Below are positions 32,269 through 40,040 of a stretch of 45,190 nucleotides of DNA, in pieces. The translations under genes and the position numbers were made by a program. A model generated the notes under the pieces. That model was not told where the DNA came from, made no database searches, and was given only the letters and a program-made list of their open reading frames with translations. This stretch comes from Nocardiaceae bacterium (GTDB lineage Bacteria; Actinomycetota; Actinomycetes; Mycobacteriales; Mycobacteriaceae), in assembly GCA_021372355.1 (NCBI GenBank), contig JAJFUQ010000036.1, positions 1 to 45,190 on the forward strand. The letters run 5' to 3'. Numbering within the stretch: position 1 is the first letter of the stretch; each line of letters starts with the position of its first letter.

Positions 32269-33633
32269 TCAGCTGAGGTGTTTCAACCACCCGAGAAGCT
32301 GCCCGGTCAGCTCACCGTGAAGCTCCCGAGGCAGTCCCATCCGACTGTTCAGGGACGTCAAACGCTGCACGGCAACCGTCTGCGCCTCGGTGTACCGGAG
32401 CAGACCCGCAGCGCCGTGACGCCGTCCGACTCCCGAACCCTTCATGCCACCGGCGGGCGCGGAGTGCGTGCCGAACGCCGCGGCGTACCCGTCGTTGACG
32501 TTGACTCCCCCCGCCTCGATTCGCGGCGCAAGCTTGCGAGCGGCAGACGTATCCCGCGTCCAGATACTCGCCGACAAGCCGTATTGCGTGTCGTTTGCAG
32601 CGGCGACCGCCTCGTCAGTCGTCTGAAACGGATAGATCGAGACCACGGGCCCGAAGACCTCCTCGGAATGCAGCCGTGCCTGCGGAGTCACACCGGCGAG
32701 GATCGTCGGTTCGAAGAATTTCGGACCGATATCCGGACGAGGACGCCCACCCGCGAGGACTTCGGCGCCGACGGACGTCGCCTGACCGATGTACTCACCC
32801 AACCGTGCGAAGTTGGCATCCGTCGTGATCGAACCCATGTCGGTGCCGAACGAGTAGTCAGCACCGAGCCGAATCTCCGCGGTGTGACGTACGGCAAGGT
32901 CGATGAATCGCTCATAGACGTCGACGTGCTGGGCGATCTCGCGACCAGAAGCCGTCGAACCCGTGAACGCGACATAGTCGACACCGTCGAGAAGCGCTTC
33001 GCCGATGTCGTTCCGATGCCCGACGACGACTTGGAACACATCCGCCGGCACTCCGGCGTCGAGGGCGCATCGTCGCAGCAGAAGCAACGAAAGTGCGGTC
33101 TGATTATCCGCTTTGAGCAGGACCGAGTTGCCGGCGATGAGGGCAGGAAGCGCATCCGCAGCGCCCAGAGCAACGGGAAAGTTCCACGGCACGATCACGC
33201 CGACGACGCCATGCGGCCGATGAAGCACCGAGGTCGACGTCAGCCCCGGAATGATCCCGGAGTGCGATTCATCAGCCAGCAACGCTTCTGCGGTGTTGAC
33301 GTGATGCCGGACTGCAAGCAGCGCTTCGGCCAACTCGACGAGTGCATCGATCCGCGCCTTTCCGCCCTCGGCCTGCAGAACGTCCAGGAAAAGTTCGCGG
33401 TCTCGATGGACGAGGTCGAGAACCCGGCCGATCGTCCGGGCGCGCTGTTTCACGGGGGTCTGCGCCCAACTCTTCTGAGCGGCTCGCGCCCGATGGAGCG
33501 CATCGTTGATGTCCTCCGCGGCCATCTGCGGGATCCACGCCAGCGGCTCATCCGTGAAGGGCCGCTTGATCTGGACCGGATCGCCGCGTCCGGAGATGGT
33601 CGAGGCAAGTGCTTCCGCGGTCGAGGGTTTCAT
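32269..33633 (-). CDS. GabD2-like aldehyde dehydrogenase lacking its catalytic core
   Basis: The 454-aa frame matches succinate-semialdehyde dehydrogenase GabD2 (518 aa in M. tuberculosis) at both ends: PWNFPVALGAADALPALIAGN near 149, FTGSTASG at 223-230, then HSEEVFGPVVSIYPF, NDTQYGLSASIWTRD and GGMKGSGVGRRHG. At residue 236 the sequence goes from GREIAQH straight to VDVYERFIDLAVRH. The intervening stretch of about 60 residues, which in relatives holds ELGGK (general base Glu) and the GQ-x-C nucleophile, is missing. The frame is kept. It should not oxidise aldehydes. ATG 33633 is preferred over GTG 33645. It is divergent from the hydrolase at 33730, with palindromes between. Confidence 0.88.
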   Translation of the reverse strand: MKPSTAEALASTISGRGDPVQIKRPFTDEPLAWIPQMAAEDINDALHRARAAQKSWAQTPVKQRARTIGRVLDLVHRDRELFLDVLQAEGGKARIDALVELAEALLAVRHHVNTAEALLADESHSGIIPGLTSTSVLHRPHGVVGVIVPWNFPVALGAADALPALIAGNSVLLKADNQTALSLLLLRRCALDAGVPADVFQVVVGHRNDIGEALLDGVDYVAFTGSTASGREIAQHVDVYERFIDLAVRHTAEIRLGADYSFGTDMGSITTDANFARLGEYIGQATSVGAEVLAGGRPRPDIGPKFFEPTILAGVTPQARLHSEEVFGPVVSIYPFQTTDEAVAAANDTQYGLSASIWTRDTSAARKLAPRIEAGGVNVNDGYAAAFGTHSAPAGGMKGSGVGRRHGAAGLLRYTEAQTVAVQRLTSLNSRMGLPRELHGELTGQLLGWLKHLS

Positions 33634-33650
33634 CGGCCACCCCACACACT

Positions 33651-33664
33651 GCTCATCGATGAGC
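33651..33664. promoter_or_regulatory. 14-bp palindrome upstream of the dehydrogenase start
   Basis: GCTCATCGATGAGC is a perfect palindrome 18-31 bases upstream of the ATG at 33633, on the leader side. It may be an operator or an mRNA hairpin, or chance. Confidence 0.3.
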
Positions 33665-33688
33665 TCCTCTTCAGAGTTGCAATGCCGC

Positions 33689-33720
33689 GTATGTTACATA
33701 CATGCAAGTTCGTATGTAAC
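33689..33720. promoter_or_regulatory. Operator-like GTATGT/ACATAC array between dehydrogenase and hydrolase
   Basis: GTATGTTACATAC (33689-33701) is a 13-bp palindrome. Its right half, GTTACATAC (33693-33701), also pairs with GTATGTAAC (33712-33720) across ten bases, giving a 28-bp palindrome. Three half-sites therefore overlap. The array ends ten bases before the hydrolase ATG and shares ACATAC with the thiolase promoter. TetR-type binding is likely. Confidence 0.65.
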
Positions 33721-33729
33721 CATCAAAGC

Positions 33730-34896
33730 ATGACCGGAAGCCACGACGCCACGACCAGCGGTTTGCCGAGCCTCGCTCAGCTCACACCGCGCGAGCAGGC
33801 CATCGTCAGATCGACCGCCACCGCCGATATCGCGATGCGAACGGCGGCCGCCACGCTCCTCGCGGCAACATTCGTCCCCGCCGTCACGAGCCGGTCGTCA
33901 CTGCGCCGCGAGATCGCGAACGCCGACTTCTACGCGAGTTTCGCGAGTCGCCACGATCCGGCCGCCTCCTTTCCGCGCCCAACCCACAGGCCCGCAGTCC
34001 GGTCGCGCCGGGCGGGACCGGCCATGCGCAGGCTCACGGTCGCGGACGCCGAGATCCTGCAGTTCACCAGCGGATTCACCCCGATCAACCCGGAGCTTCG
34101 AAAGCTGTGGCGCACCTTCGAACGCAACGACGTCGTCCACGCGCAGCACTGGCGTCATCTGGATGGACCGCGCCCGACCTTGATCGTCATCCACGGCTTC
34201 TTCGCCTCGACCTACCTGTTCAACAGCGTCTTCTTCCAGCTGCCGTGGTTCTACCGAGCGGGCTTCGACGTCGTGCTGTTCACGTTGCCGTTCCACGGGC
34301 CCCGCGCCGAGCAGCGGTCGCCGTACAGCGGTTACGGCTATTTCGCGCACGGGACTAGCGGGTTCGTGGAGTCATCGGGCCAGGCGATCCACGACCTGCG
34401 ACTCCTCATCGATCACCTCGAGTCGACGGGAGTTTCGAAGGTCGGCGTGACCGGCATTTCGCTCGGCGGATACACCTCGGCTCTCTTGGCGTCCGTCGAC
34501 GACCGGCTGCAACTCGCCGTTCCGAACGTCCCGGTGATCGAGGTTCCCGCACTGCTGGACAGTTGGTTTCCGGCGTCGACGCTTCTGCGCTTCGGCCTCA
34601 AGGCCGGCGGCACAAGCACCGACACCTTGGCAGACGTCTTGGCGTACTCGTCTCCACTGAACTACTCGCCGGCCATCCCCCGGGAGCGCCGCCTCATCAT
34701 CACCGGCCTGGGCGACCGCCTCGCGCCACCTGAACAGGCCGCGGCGCTATGGGAGCACTGGGATCGCTGCGCGCTGCACTGGTTTCCGGGCAACCACCTC
34801 ATGCACATCAGTCAGCCGGACTACCTCCGACGCATGACCCGCTTCATGAAAGACGCCGACTTCATGCCTGACAATTGGCGCAGCCGCGCCGGCTGA
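33730..34896 (+). CDS. Alpha/beta hydrolase
   Basis: A 388-aa hydrolase from ATG 33730 (MTGSHDATTSGLPSLAQL). The first 150 residues are a variable cap-like part with no signal peptide. The alpha/beta core has TLIVIHGFFAS (oxyanion region), LFTLPFHGPRA, the nucleophile elbow GISLGGYTSALLA near residue 245, and a late acid/His pair in TGLGDRLAPPEQ and FPGNHLMHIS. The GISLGG motif fits a Ser hydrolase, probably an esterase or lipase. No Shine-Dalgarno is evident and TATGTA of the operator lies close to the start, so repressor binding would block initiation. It ends two bases from the convergent lpqZ-like gene. Confidence 0.88.
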   Translation: MTGSHDATTSGLPSLAQLTPREQAIVRSTATADIAMRTAAATLLAATFVPAVTSRSSLRREIANADFYASFASRHDPAASFPRPTHRPAVRSRRAGPAMRRLTVADAEILQFTSGFTPINPELRKLWRTFERNDVVHAQHWRHLDGPRPTLIVIHGFFASTYLFNSVFFQLPWFYRAGFDVVLFTLPFHGPRAEQRSPYSGYGYFAHGTSGFVESSGQAIHDLRLLIDHLESTGVSKVGVTGISLGGYTSALLASVDDRLQLAVPNVPVIEVPALLDSWFPASTLLRFGLKAGGTSTDTLADVLAYSSPLNYSPAIPRERRLIITGLGDRLAPPEQAAALWEHWDRCALHWFPGNHLMHISQPDYLRRMTRFMKDADFMPDNWRSRAG

Positions 34897-34898
34897 CG

Positions 34899-35510
34899 TC
34901 AGAAACCGTGCTGGTCGAGCCAGTTCGACACGATGTCCACGCGCTTGGCGCCGTTCCGCTCTTTGTCGCATAGGTCGAAGAGATCGGCCGTCGTGAGTTC
35001 GCCGGCGACCTTGTTCAACGCCTTGACCGCGTTGTCGTCGAGTTCTCCGGTGCGATACAGCGGCACGATGTTTCGCGCCTGGGTCTCGGATGTGATCGCC
35101 TGATCCGTGGCGAGCGCGAAGTCGCCCACCGACAACCCGTTCGGCAGCGACTCGCTGAGCGCTTTGAACATCTGCTCCGGGTCTGGCTGCACAGCGCTCG
35201 ACGGGTTGAAGCGTTCGAGCAGTTCAGCGGACACTTCGGGCACGACGGTGACGTCGCCGGCATCGAGTTCGCGAAGCGCACCGGTTAGGTCCCGCACCGG
35301 CTTTCCACGTTCGGACGCTTCGCCATAGCGATCGAGCGCCTGCTTGTAGATCTCCGCGACCATCGCCATCGGGAGACTGTCGACGCTCGTCACGACAATC
35401 GAGTGTTCGGTCGGCGTCGGGCCGGGCGCCACATCGACTTTGCTGCATGCAACGAACGCCGGGATCACCGCAATGACTGCGGCAATCCCGGCGCTCGGGA
35501 AACGACTCAC
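34899..35510 (-). CDS. lpqZ: LpqZ-like lipoprotein, shortened substrate-binding protein
   Basis: A 203-aa lipoprotein starting at GTG 35510 with signal sequence and Cys22 in FVAC. It resembles LpqZ (Rv1244, a ProX/OsmF-type glycine-betaine-binding lipoprotein of roughly 285 aa). Residues 36-135 match lobe 1 (LDAGDVTVVPEVSAELLERF, ALSESLPNGLSVGDFALA). Residues 140-203 match the return into lobe 1 (RNIVPLYRTGELDDNAVKALNKVAGELTTADL). The roughly 80-residue lobe 2 that should lie between, near residue 136, is absent. The remaining protein could not close around a ligand in the usual way. It follows malic enzyme by 20 bases on the same strand. Confidence 0.75.
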   Translation of the reverse strand: MSRFPSAGIAAVIAVIPAFVACSKVDVAPGPTPTEHSIVVTSVDSLPMAMVAEIYKQALDRYGEASERGKPVRDLTGALRELDAGDVTVVPEVSAELLERFNPSSAVQPDPEQMFKALSESLPNGLSVGDFALATDQAITSETQARNIVPLYRTGELDDNAVKALNKVAGELTTADLFDLCDKERNGAKRVDIVSNWLDQHGF

Positions 35511-35530
35511 GGGAATCAGGCTCCGCAGTT

Positions 35531-36721
35531 TCAGATGACACCCTCGGCGCGAGCCGCAGCGGCGACGGCCTCGGCGACCGCCGGTCCAACGCGCGGGTCG
35601 AGCGGGCTCGGCACGATCTTCTCCGGTCCGAGCTCGTCGGCCACGACCGACAGGATCGCGTTCGCAGCGGCGATCTTCATACCCTCGGTGATCTTGCGAG
35701 CACCCGCGTCGAGCGCACCCTTGAACACACCCGGGAAGGCGAGCACGTTGTTGATCTGGTTCGGGAAGTCCGAGCGGCCGGTCGCGACGATCGCGGCGTA
35801 CTTACGAGCGACATCCGGGTGGATCTCCGGGTTCGGGTTCGACAGCGCGAACACGATCGCCTCCGGAGCCATCGACGCGATGAACTCCTCCGGGATCTTT
35901 CCGGCCGAGACACCGAGGAAGACGTCCGCACCGGTGAGCGCGTCGCCGGCACCACCGGTCAGCGCACGCGGGTTGGTACGAGCCGCGAGGTCGATCTTGA
36001 CGTCGTTGAGGTCCGCACGGTCCTTCGAGACGATGCCCTTCGAGTCGAGCACGACGATGTCGGTGATACCGGCCGCGAGCAGGATGTTCGCGCAGGCGAC
36101 ACCGGCCGCGCCGGCGCCGGAGATGACGACCTTGAGACCCGAGACGTCACGGTTCTGGACGCGCGCTGCACCGTTGAGTGCGGCGAGCACGACGATTGCC
36201 GTGCCGTGCTGGTCGTCGTGCATGACCGGGCAGTCCAGCTCTTCGATGACACGGCGCTCGATCTCGAAGCAGCGCGGTGCCGAGATGTCCTCGAGGTTGA
36301 CCGCACCGAAGGTCGGACGCAGCAGCTTGATGGTGTTGACGATCTCGTCGACGTCCTTGGTGTCCAGGACGATCGGGATCGAGTCGAGGCCGGCGAACTT
36401 CTTGAACAGCGCCGCCTTGCCCTCCATGACCGGCATCGACGCGGCGGGACCGATGTCACCCAGTCCGAGCACCGCAGTGCCATCGCTGATGACCGCAACG
36501 AGTCGACCAGTCCACGTGTGGGTCTTCGCGAGCGACGGGTCGTCGGCGATCGCAAGGCAGACCTTCGCCACACCCGGGGTGTAGGCGATCGAGAGGTCAC
36601 GCTGCGTTTCGAGGGGTGCCGTCAAACTCACCGACAGCTTGCCGTTAATGTGAGAATTAAAGATCTCATCATCAGTAATATCGGCGAGGCTGCCGCTTGT
36701 CGAAGTTGGCGCTTCAGTCAC
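35531..36721 (-). CDS. NAD(P)-dependent malic enzyme
   Basis: Oxidative decarboxylation of malate to pyruvate. From GTG 36721 (MTEAPTSTSGSLADIT) it is 396 aa, the size of short bacterial malic enzymes. It has the N-terminal YTPGVAKVC motif, the Lys-containing VMEGKAALFKKFAG, the metal-site motif HDDQHGTAIVVLAAL and the cofactor loop VISGAGAAGVACANIL. FALSNPNPEI follows, then GRSDFPNQINNVLAFPGVFKGALD. AAGG is seven bases upstream. The following lpqZ-like gene is probably in the same transcript. Confidence 0.94.
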   Translation of the reverse strand: MTEAPTSTSGSLADITDDEIFNSHINGKLSVSLTAPLETQRDLSIAYTPGVAKVCLAIADDPSLAKTHTWTGRLVAVISDGTAVLGLGDIGPAASMPVMEGKAALFKKFAGLDSIPIVLDTKDVDEIVNTIKLLRPTFGAVNLEDISAPRCFEIERRVIEELDCPVMHDDQHGTAIVVLAALNGAARVQNRDVSGLKVVISGAGAAGVACANILLAAGITDIVVLDSKGIVSKDRADLNDVKIDLAARTNPRALTGGAGDALTGADVFLGVSAGKIPEEFIASMAPEAIVFALSNPNPEIHPDVARKYAAIVATGRSDFPNQINNVLAFPGVFKGALDAGARKITEGMKIAAANAILSVVADELGPEKIVPSPLDPRVGPAVAEAVAAAARAEGVI

Positions 36722-36845
36722 CCAGACACCTTCCCACTTTCGTTGGAATCCCGTGTAATCGGGTCCCATTTCAGGGTCTGGAAGAGGTTCCCACGCGCGC
36801 AACCAAGACCGCAAACGCGCGGGCCTGTTCCTGTACCGCTGGGAA

Positions 36846-37133
36846 TCAGTTCAACCACTGGGTCCAGAGCAGCAAAGCAGTCAGTCCAAGAACGAGAATG
36901 AGGACGCCGAACGCCGCGATTCCGCGTCGGCGATCGCTGTAGACCTGCGCGATGACCGCGACCACTGCCGCACCGAGATGAGCCAGGATCGACTTCGCGC
37001 CGGGGCCGGGAAACGAGTTCATTCCGCTCAGGTCCGGGGCGCCCCCGAGGATCGCAATGGTGATGACGGCAAGCGCCAGCGCAACGAGGCCACCGGTGAT
37101 GACTCCGCTAAGCGCTCTGATGCTGGTGGTCAT
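36846..37133 (-). CDS. Small membrane protein, about three spans
   Basis: A 95-aa hydrophobic protein from MTTSIRALSGVITGG, whose ATG overlaps the stop of the PHP gene (ATGA). Spans are at about 5-27, 47-61 and 66-88, with a basic SDRRRG loop between the last two. It resembles the small DUF-type membrane proteins found behind PHP-domain genes in actinomycetes; function unknown. Confidence 0.75.
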   Translation of the reverse strand: MTTSIRALSGVITGGLVALALAVITIAILGGAPDLSGMNSFPGPGAKSILAHLGAAVVAVIAQVYSDRRRGIAAFGVLILVLGLTALLLWTQWLN

Positions 37134-37996
37134 GCCCACTTCCCTCCGATGACCGGCACTCCGGTGGCCCGTTCGGCGATGGCGTCGAGTGATTCCGGTC
37201 GAGTCTGGTACTCGCCGAGGCGGACGTGCTTGTTGGCGCCGTGGTAGTCCGACGACCCCGTCACGATGAGGTCGAACGACGTGGCGATGCCGGTCAGCAA
37301 GGCCCGCCCGGCTGCGTCGTGATCGGGGTGATCGATCTCGAGGCCGCCAAGACCACGCTCGGCCAACTCTTCGATGTGATCGACCGATAGCAGCCGACCA
37401 CGTTTGTGGGCCCGCGCGTGCGCGATGACGCTCACTCCCCCGGCTGCGCTGACGAGATCGACGGCCTCACCGAGTTCGGTGTTGCCTTTGCCGACATAGT
37501 AGGGCGAATCCCGCGACAGCAGCTTGTGGAACGCATCGCCCACCGTCGGCACGATGCCGGCCTCGACGAGTGCACGTGCGAGGTGTGGCCGACCCGCCGA
37601 AGTCCCGACCGAATCCATGACGGCGTCCGGATCGATCGGCAGTCCATCGGCCGCCATCAGCTCGGCCATCTTTCGCAGACGGCCGTCGCGTTCCTCGCGC
37701 AGACGCCCGAGTTCGGCTTCCATCGCACGATTGTGCGGATCGAAGAGGTAGGCGAGAAGGTGCACCTCCACCTCGTCGCCGCCGTCCTCAGCTCGGCCGG
37801 AGCACGACATCTCCATGCCCCGGACGAGCGCGAGCCCGTCCGGCAACGCCTCGACCGCAGCCGCCCAGCCTTCGGTTGTGTCGTGGTCGGTCAGCGCGAC
37901 GGCGTCGAGCCCCGCTTCCGCGGCCAGGCGAACCAGCTCAGCCGGGGAATCCGTGCCGTCGGACACGGCTGAGTGGGTGTGGAGATCGATGCGCAC
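37130..37996 (-). CDS. PHP-domain phosphoesterase (RNase AM / YciV-like)
   Basis: A 288-aa metal-dependent phosphoesterase. Metal ligands are seen in RIDLHTHSAVSDG (2-14), LTDHDTTEG, the Glu in VRGMEMSC, HLLAYLFDP, ViAHARAHKRG and the late SSDYHG. Members of this group (YciV/TrpH) remove 3' phosphates from pAp-like nucleotides and trim RNA 5' ends. The GTG at 37996 puts the HTH motif at the very N-terminus, as usual; a GATACT box seven bases upstream indicates a leaderless mRNA. The gene is divergent from corA with only 41 bases between start codons. Confidence 0.92.
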   Translation of the reverse strand: MRIDLHTHSAVSDGTDSPAELVRLAAEAGLDAVALTDHDTTEGWAAAVEALPDGLALVRGMEMSCSGRAEDGGDEVEVHLLAYLFDPHNRAMEAELGRLREERDGRLRKMAELMAADGLPIDPDAVMDSVGTSAGRPHLARALVEAGIVPTVGDAFHKLLSRDSPYYVGKGNTELGEAVDLVSAAGGVSVIAHARAHKRGRLLSVDHIEELAERGLGGLEIDHPDHDAAGRALLTGIATSFDLIVTGSSDYHGANKHVRLGEYQTRPESLDAIAERATGVPVIGGKWA

Positions 37997-38037
37997 AGCA
38001 CCCAGTATCGCGGTTTCGCGCCGTAGCATCGACAACC
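37997..38037. promoter_or_regulatory. Interlocked divergent promoters for PHP gene and corA
   Basis: On the minus strand GATACT (38009-38004) is seven bases before GTG 37996. On the plus strand TAGCAT (38024-38029) is eight bases before GTG 38038. Each -35 region would lie on or beyond the other promoter's -10, so both cannot be occupied by polymerase at once. Confidence 0.5.
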
Positions 38038-39039
38038 GTGGGGTCTGCGGTGGTCGATTGTGCTGTCTACGTCGACGGCGTGCGACTTCCCGGCGCCTTC
38101 AGCGCGGACGAGGCACTGGCTGAAGTCCGCACGCGCGGAGAAGGTTTCTGCTGGTTGGGTGTCCACGAACCGTCCGCTGCAGACATGGCGGCGATCGCGC
38201 GAACCTTCGGATTCCACGAGCTCGCGGTGGAGGACGCCGTCCACGCCCACCAGCGCCCGAAGCTCGAACGCTACGACGACCTCATCGTCGTCGTATTGCG
38301 CACGGTTCGATACGCCGCGAACGATCCGACGACAGGTATGAGCGAGATCGTCGAAACCGGCGAGGTGATGGTGTTCCTCGGAGCGGACTTCGTGGTGACG
38401 GTCCGGCACGGTGAGCACGGCGGGCTTCGGAACGTGCGCAAGATGCTCGAGCAGAATCCCGTCCGGTTGAGCCTCGGGCCGGGAGCGGTGTTGCATGGCG
38501 TTGCCGACCATGTCGTCGACGCCTATGTCGACGTCATCGAGCAAGTCGAGGACGACGTCGACGCCATGGAGGAATCCGTCTTCGATGCGCGGCGCAAGAC
38601 CGACACGACTCCCATCTATCACCTCAAGCGCGAGGTCGTGGAACTGCGACGATCGGTCAATCCGTTGGCCGAACCCCTGCACGTCCTCTCGACGAGCACC
38701 GACCTTCGAATCCCGAAGGAGGTTCGCCGCTACTTTCGCGACGTCGCCGACCACCACTCCGAGGTCGCAGACCGAATCATCGACTTCGACGACACCCTGA
38801 GCGCCCTGGTCAGCGCCGCTCTGGGCAGTATCACGCTCCAGCAGAACAACGACATGCGCAAGATCTCCGCGTGGGTGGCGATCATCGTCGTGCCGACGCT
38901 CATCGCCGGCATCTACGGCATGAACTTCGAACACATGCCAGAACTCACCTGGGCGTTCGGCTATCCGATGGCCCTGTCGCTCATGGGCGGCATCGCGCTG
39001 TGGCTCTACATCACGCTGCGTCGCCGGAAGTGGCTCTGA
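38038..39039 (+). CDS. corA: Magnesium/cobalt transporter CorA
   Basis: A pentameric Mg2+ channel of the inner membrane. The 333-aa protein has a large cytosolic domain (residues 1-270) with a long helix, and two C-terminal spans. The selectivity motif GMN is in AGIYGMNFEHMPEL near residue 294. The sequence TLQQNNDMRKISAWVAIIVVPT before it is typical of actinobacterial CorA (Rv1239c type). GTG 38038 with the TAGCAT box indicates a leaderless start; GTG 38050 is an alternative. It ends seven bases from the convergent SUFU-type gene. Confidence 0.95.
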   Translation: MGSAVVDCAVYVDGVRLPGAFSADEALAEVRTRGEGFCWLGVHEPSAADMAAIARTFGFHELAVEDAVHAHQRPKLERYDDLIVVVLRTVRYAANDPTTGMSEIVETGEVMVFLGADFVVTVRHGEHGGLRNVRKMLEQNPVRLSLGPGAVLHGVADHVVDAYVDVIEQVEDDVDAMEESVFDARRKTDTTPIYHLKREVVELRRSVNPLAEPLHVLSTSTDLRIPKEVRRYFRDVADHHSEVADRIIDFDDTLSALVSAALGSITLQQNNDMRKISAWVAIIVVPTLIAGIYGMNFEHMPELTWAFGYPMALSLMGGIALWLYITLRRRKWL

Positions 39040-39046
39040 GCCCTGC

Positions 39047-39541
39047 TCAGTCCTCGAACACCGGTTTCGCCGAGAAGATCTGCACGGGCGATGCCGGCTC
39101 CGGCAGCACGAAGTCCGCGACACCGCTCGGCTCGATCCGGACCGCGGTCTCCGGAGCGCCCTTCCACACGGGGCCGCCGAGCCGGAGCATCAGCCCCTCC
39201 TTGAGGACCACGCCCTCGACCGACGGGACCGCGGCGACCACGGCGAGTGATCGCGCAATGCCCGACTCCGGTCCGGCAGCACCCTGGACCTGCAACAGCA
39301 CTTCCGCGCGTGGTCCACGGACCGGGTCCGCGTTGTACGAGCTCGGATCGACCATCGGGTACCGCGAGCAGCCGACCGTCACATAGAAGTAGTTGTTCGA
39401 CTCGTCGGGCCCGAAGCGCAGGATCTCGATCGGCTCGAGACCGACGAACGTCACCGACGCCGAATCGGGCTCACTGATCCCGGAAAACCACGAGACCAGG
39501 TGAGAGCGAACGGCGGCGGCGACGTCTGAAGGACCGGTCAT
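39047..39541 (-). CDS. Suppressor-of-fused (SUFU) domain protein
   Basis: A 164-aa protein from MTGPSDVAAAVRSHLVSWF. The body (YFYVTVGCSRYPM, RAEVLLQVQG, GVVLKEGLMLRLGGPVW) has the strand pattern and the hydrophobic GPVW turn of SUFU-type bacterial proteins, which in other bacteria often accompany polymorphic toxins as immunity proteins. Here no toxin partner lies beside it and mycobacteria have similar genes in housekeeping surroundings. Family assigned by eye. Confidence 0.7.
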   Translation of the reverse strand: MTGPSDVAAAVRSHLVSWFSGISEPDSASVTFVGLEPIEILRFGPDESNNYFYVTVGCSRYPMVDPSSYNADPVRGPRAEVLLQVQGAAGPESGIARSLAVVAAVPSVEGVVLKEGLMLRLGGPVWKGAPETAVRIEPSGVADFVLPEPASPVQIFSAKPVFED

Positions 39542-39554
39542 ACGCCCTAACTTA
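39542..39554 (-). promoter_or_regulatory. Leaderless promoter overlapping an upstream stop codon
   Basis: TAAGTT on the minus strand (39554-39549) is seven bases before ATG 39541. Its TAA is also the stop codon of the gene at 39552-40040. Confidence 0.45.
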
Positions 39555-40040
39555 GATGGCCAGCTTGGCGAGGAGGTCTCGCGCCTGCTCTGCCGACTTC
39601 GGATCACAGATCACGTCGTAGCGGCCGGCGACGAGTTGCATCGTCGACGCGAAGTCACGTTGGCCACGGGTTGCGGCGTACGGGATGCTCGCGCTGATGA
39701 GCCCGAACACGATGCCGCCGATAACGGCCGCGATGACCGGGCCCACGAGGTTGTTCGTGAACATGCCGAGCAGCAGCCCGATGAACAGTCCGAGCCACGC
39801 ACCGGAAGCGATTCCGCCGGCCAGGACCTTGCCCCAGGTGAGGCGGCCGAGGACCCGTTCGACCTGCATGAGGTCGACGCCGACGATCGTCACGTCCTGG
39901 ACGGGGAAGCGCTCGTCGGAAAGATAGTCGACGGCCCGCTGCGCCTCGGCGTAGGTTGGGTATGAGCCGATTGGCCACCCACTCGGGGGCGTCGGCAGGT
40001 TTCCGCCTATGCGGTTCGGTTGCCCCATTGAGTTCGTCAT
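39552..40040 (-). CDS. General stress protein-like membrane protein (Rv1234 type)
   Basis: A 162-aa protein from ATG 40040 (MTNSMGQPNRIGG). The first part, YPTYAEAQRAVDYLSDERFPVQDVTIVGVDLMQVERV, is the ferredoxin-like fold of the general stress protein 17M-like family. Two membrane spans with glycine-rich faces (VLAGGIASGAWLGLFIGLLLG and VIAAVIGGIVFGLISASI) follow, then a cytosolic end with YDVICDPKSAEQARDLLAKL. It corresponds to Rv1234 in position. It is divergent from the PRC/MgtE_N gene. Confidence 0.85.
   Translation of the reverse strand: MTNSMGQPNRIGGNLPTPPSGWPIGSYPTYAEAQRAVDYLSDERFPVQDVTIVGVDLMQVERVLGRLTWGKVLAGGIASGAWLGLFIGLLLGMFTNNLVGPVIAAVIGGIVFGLISASIPYAATRGQRDFASTMQLVAGRYDVICDPKSAEQARDLLAKLAI

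Noticed and set aside
39047..39541. SUFU-domain protein as immunity gene of a toxin system
   Set aside because: No toxin or secretion gene lies next to it, and the surrounding order is a conserved housekeeping region.
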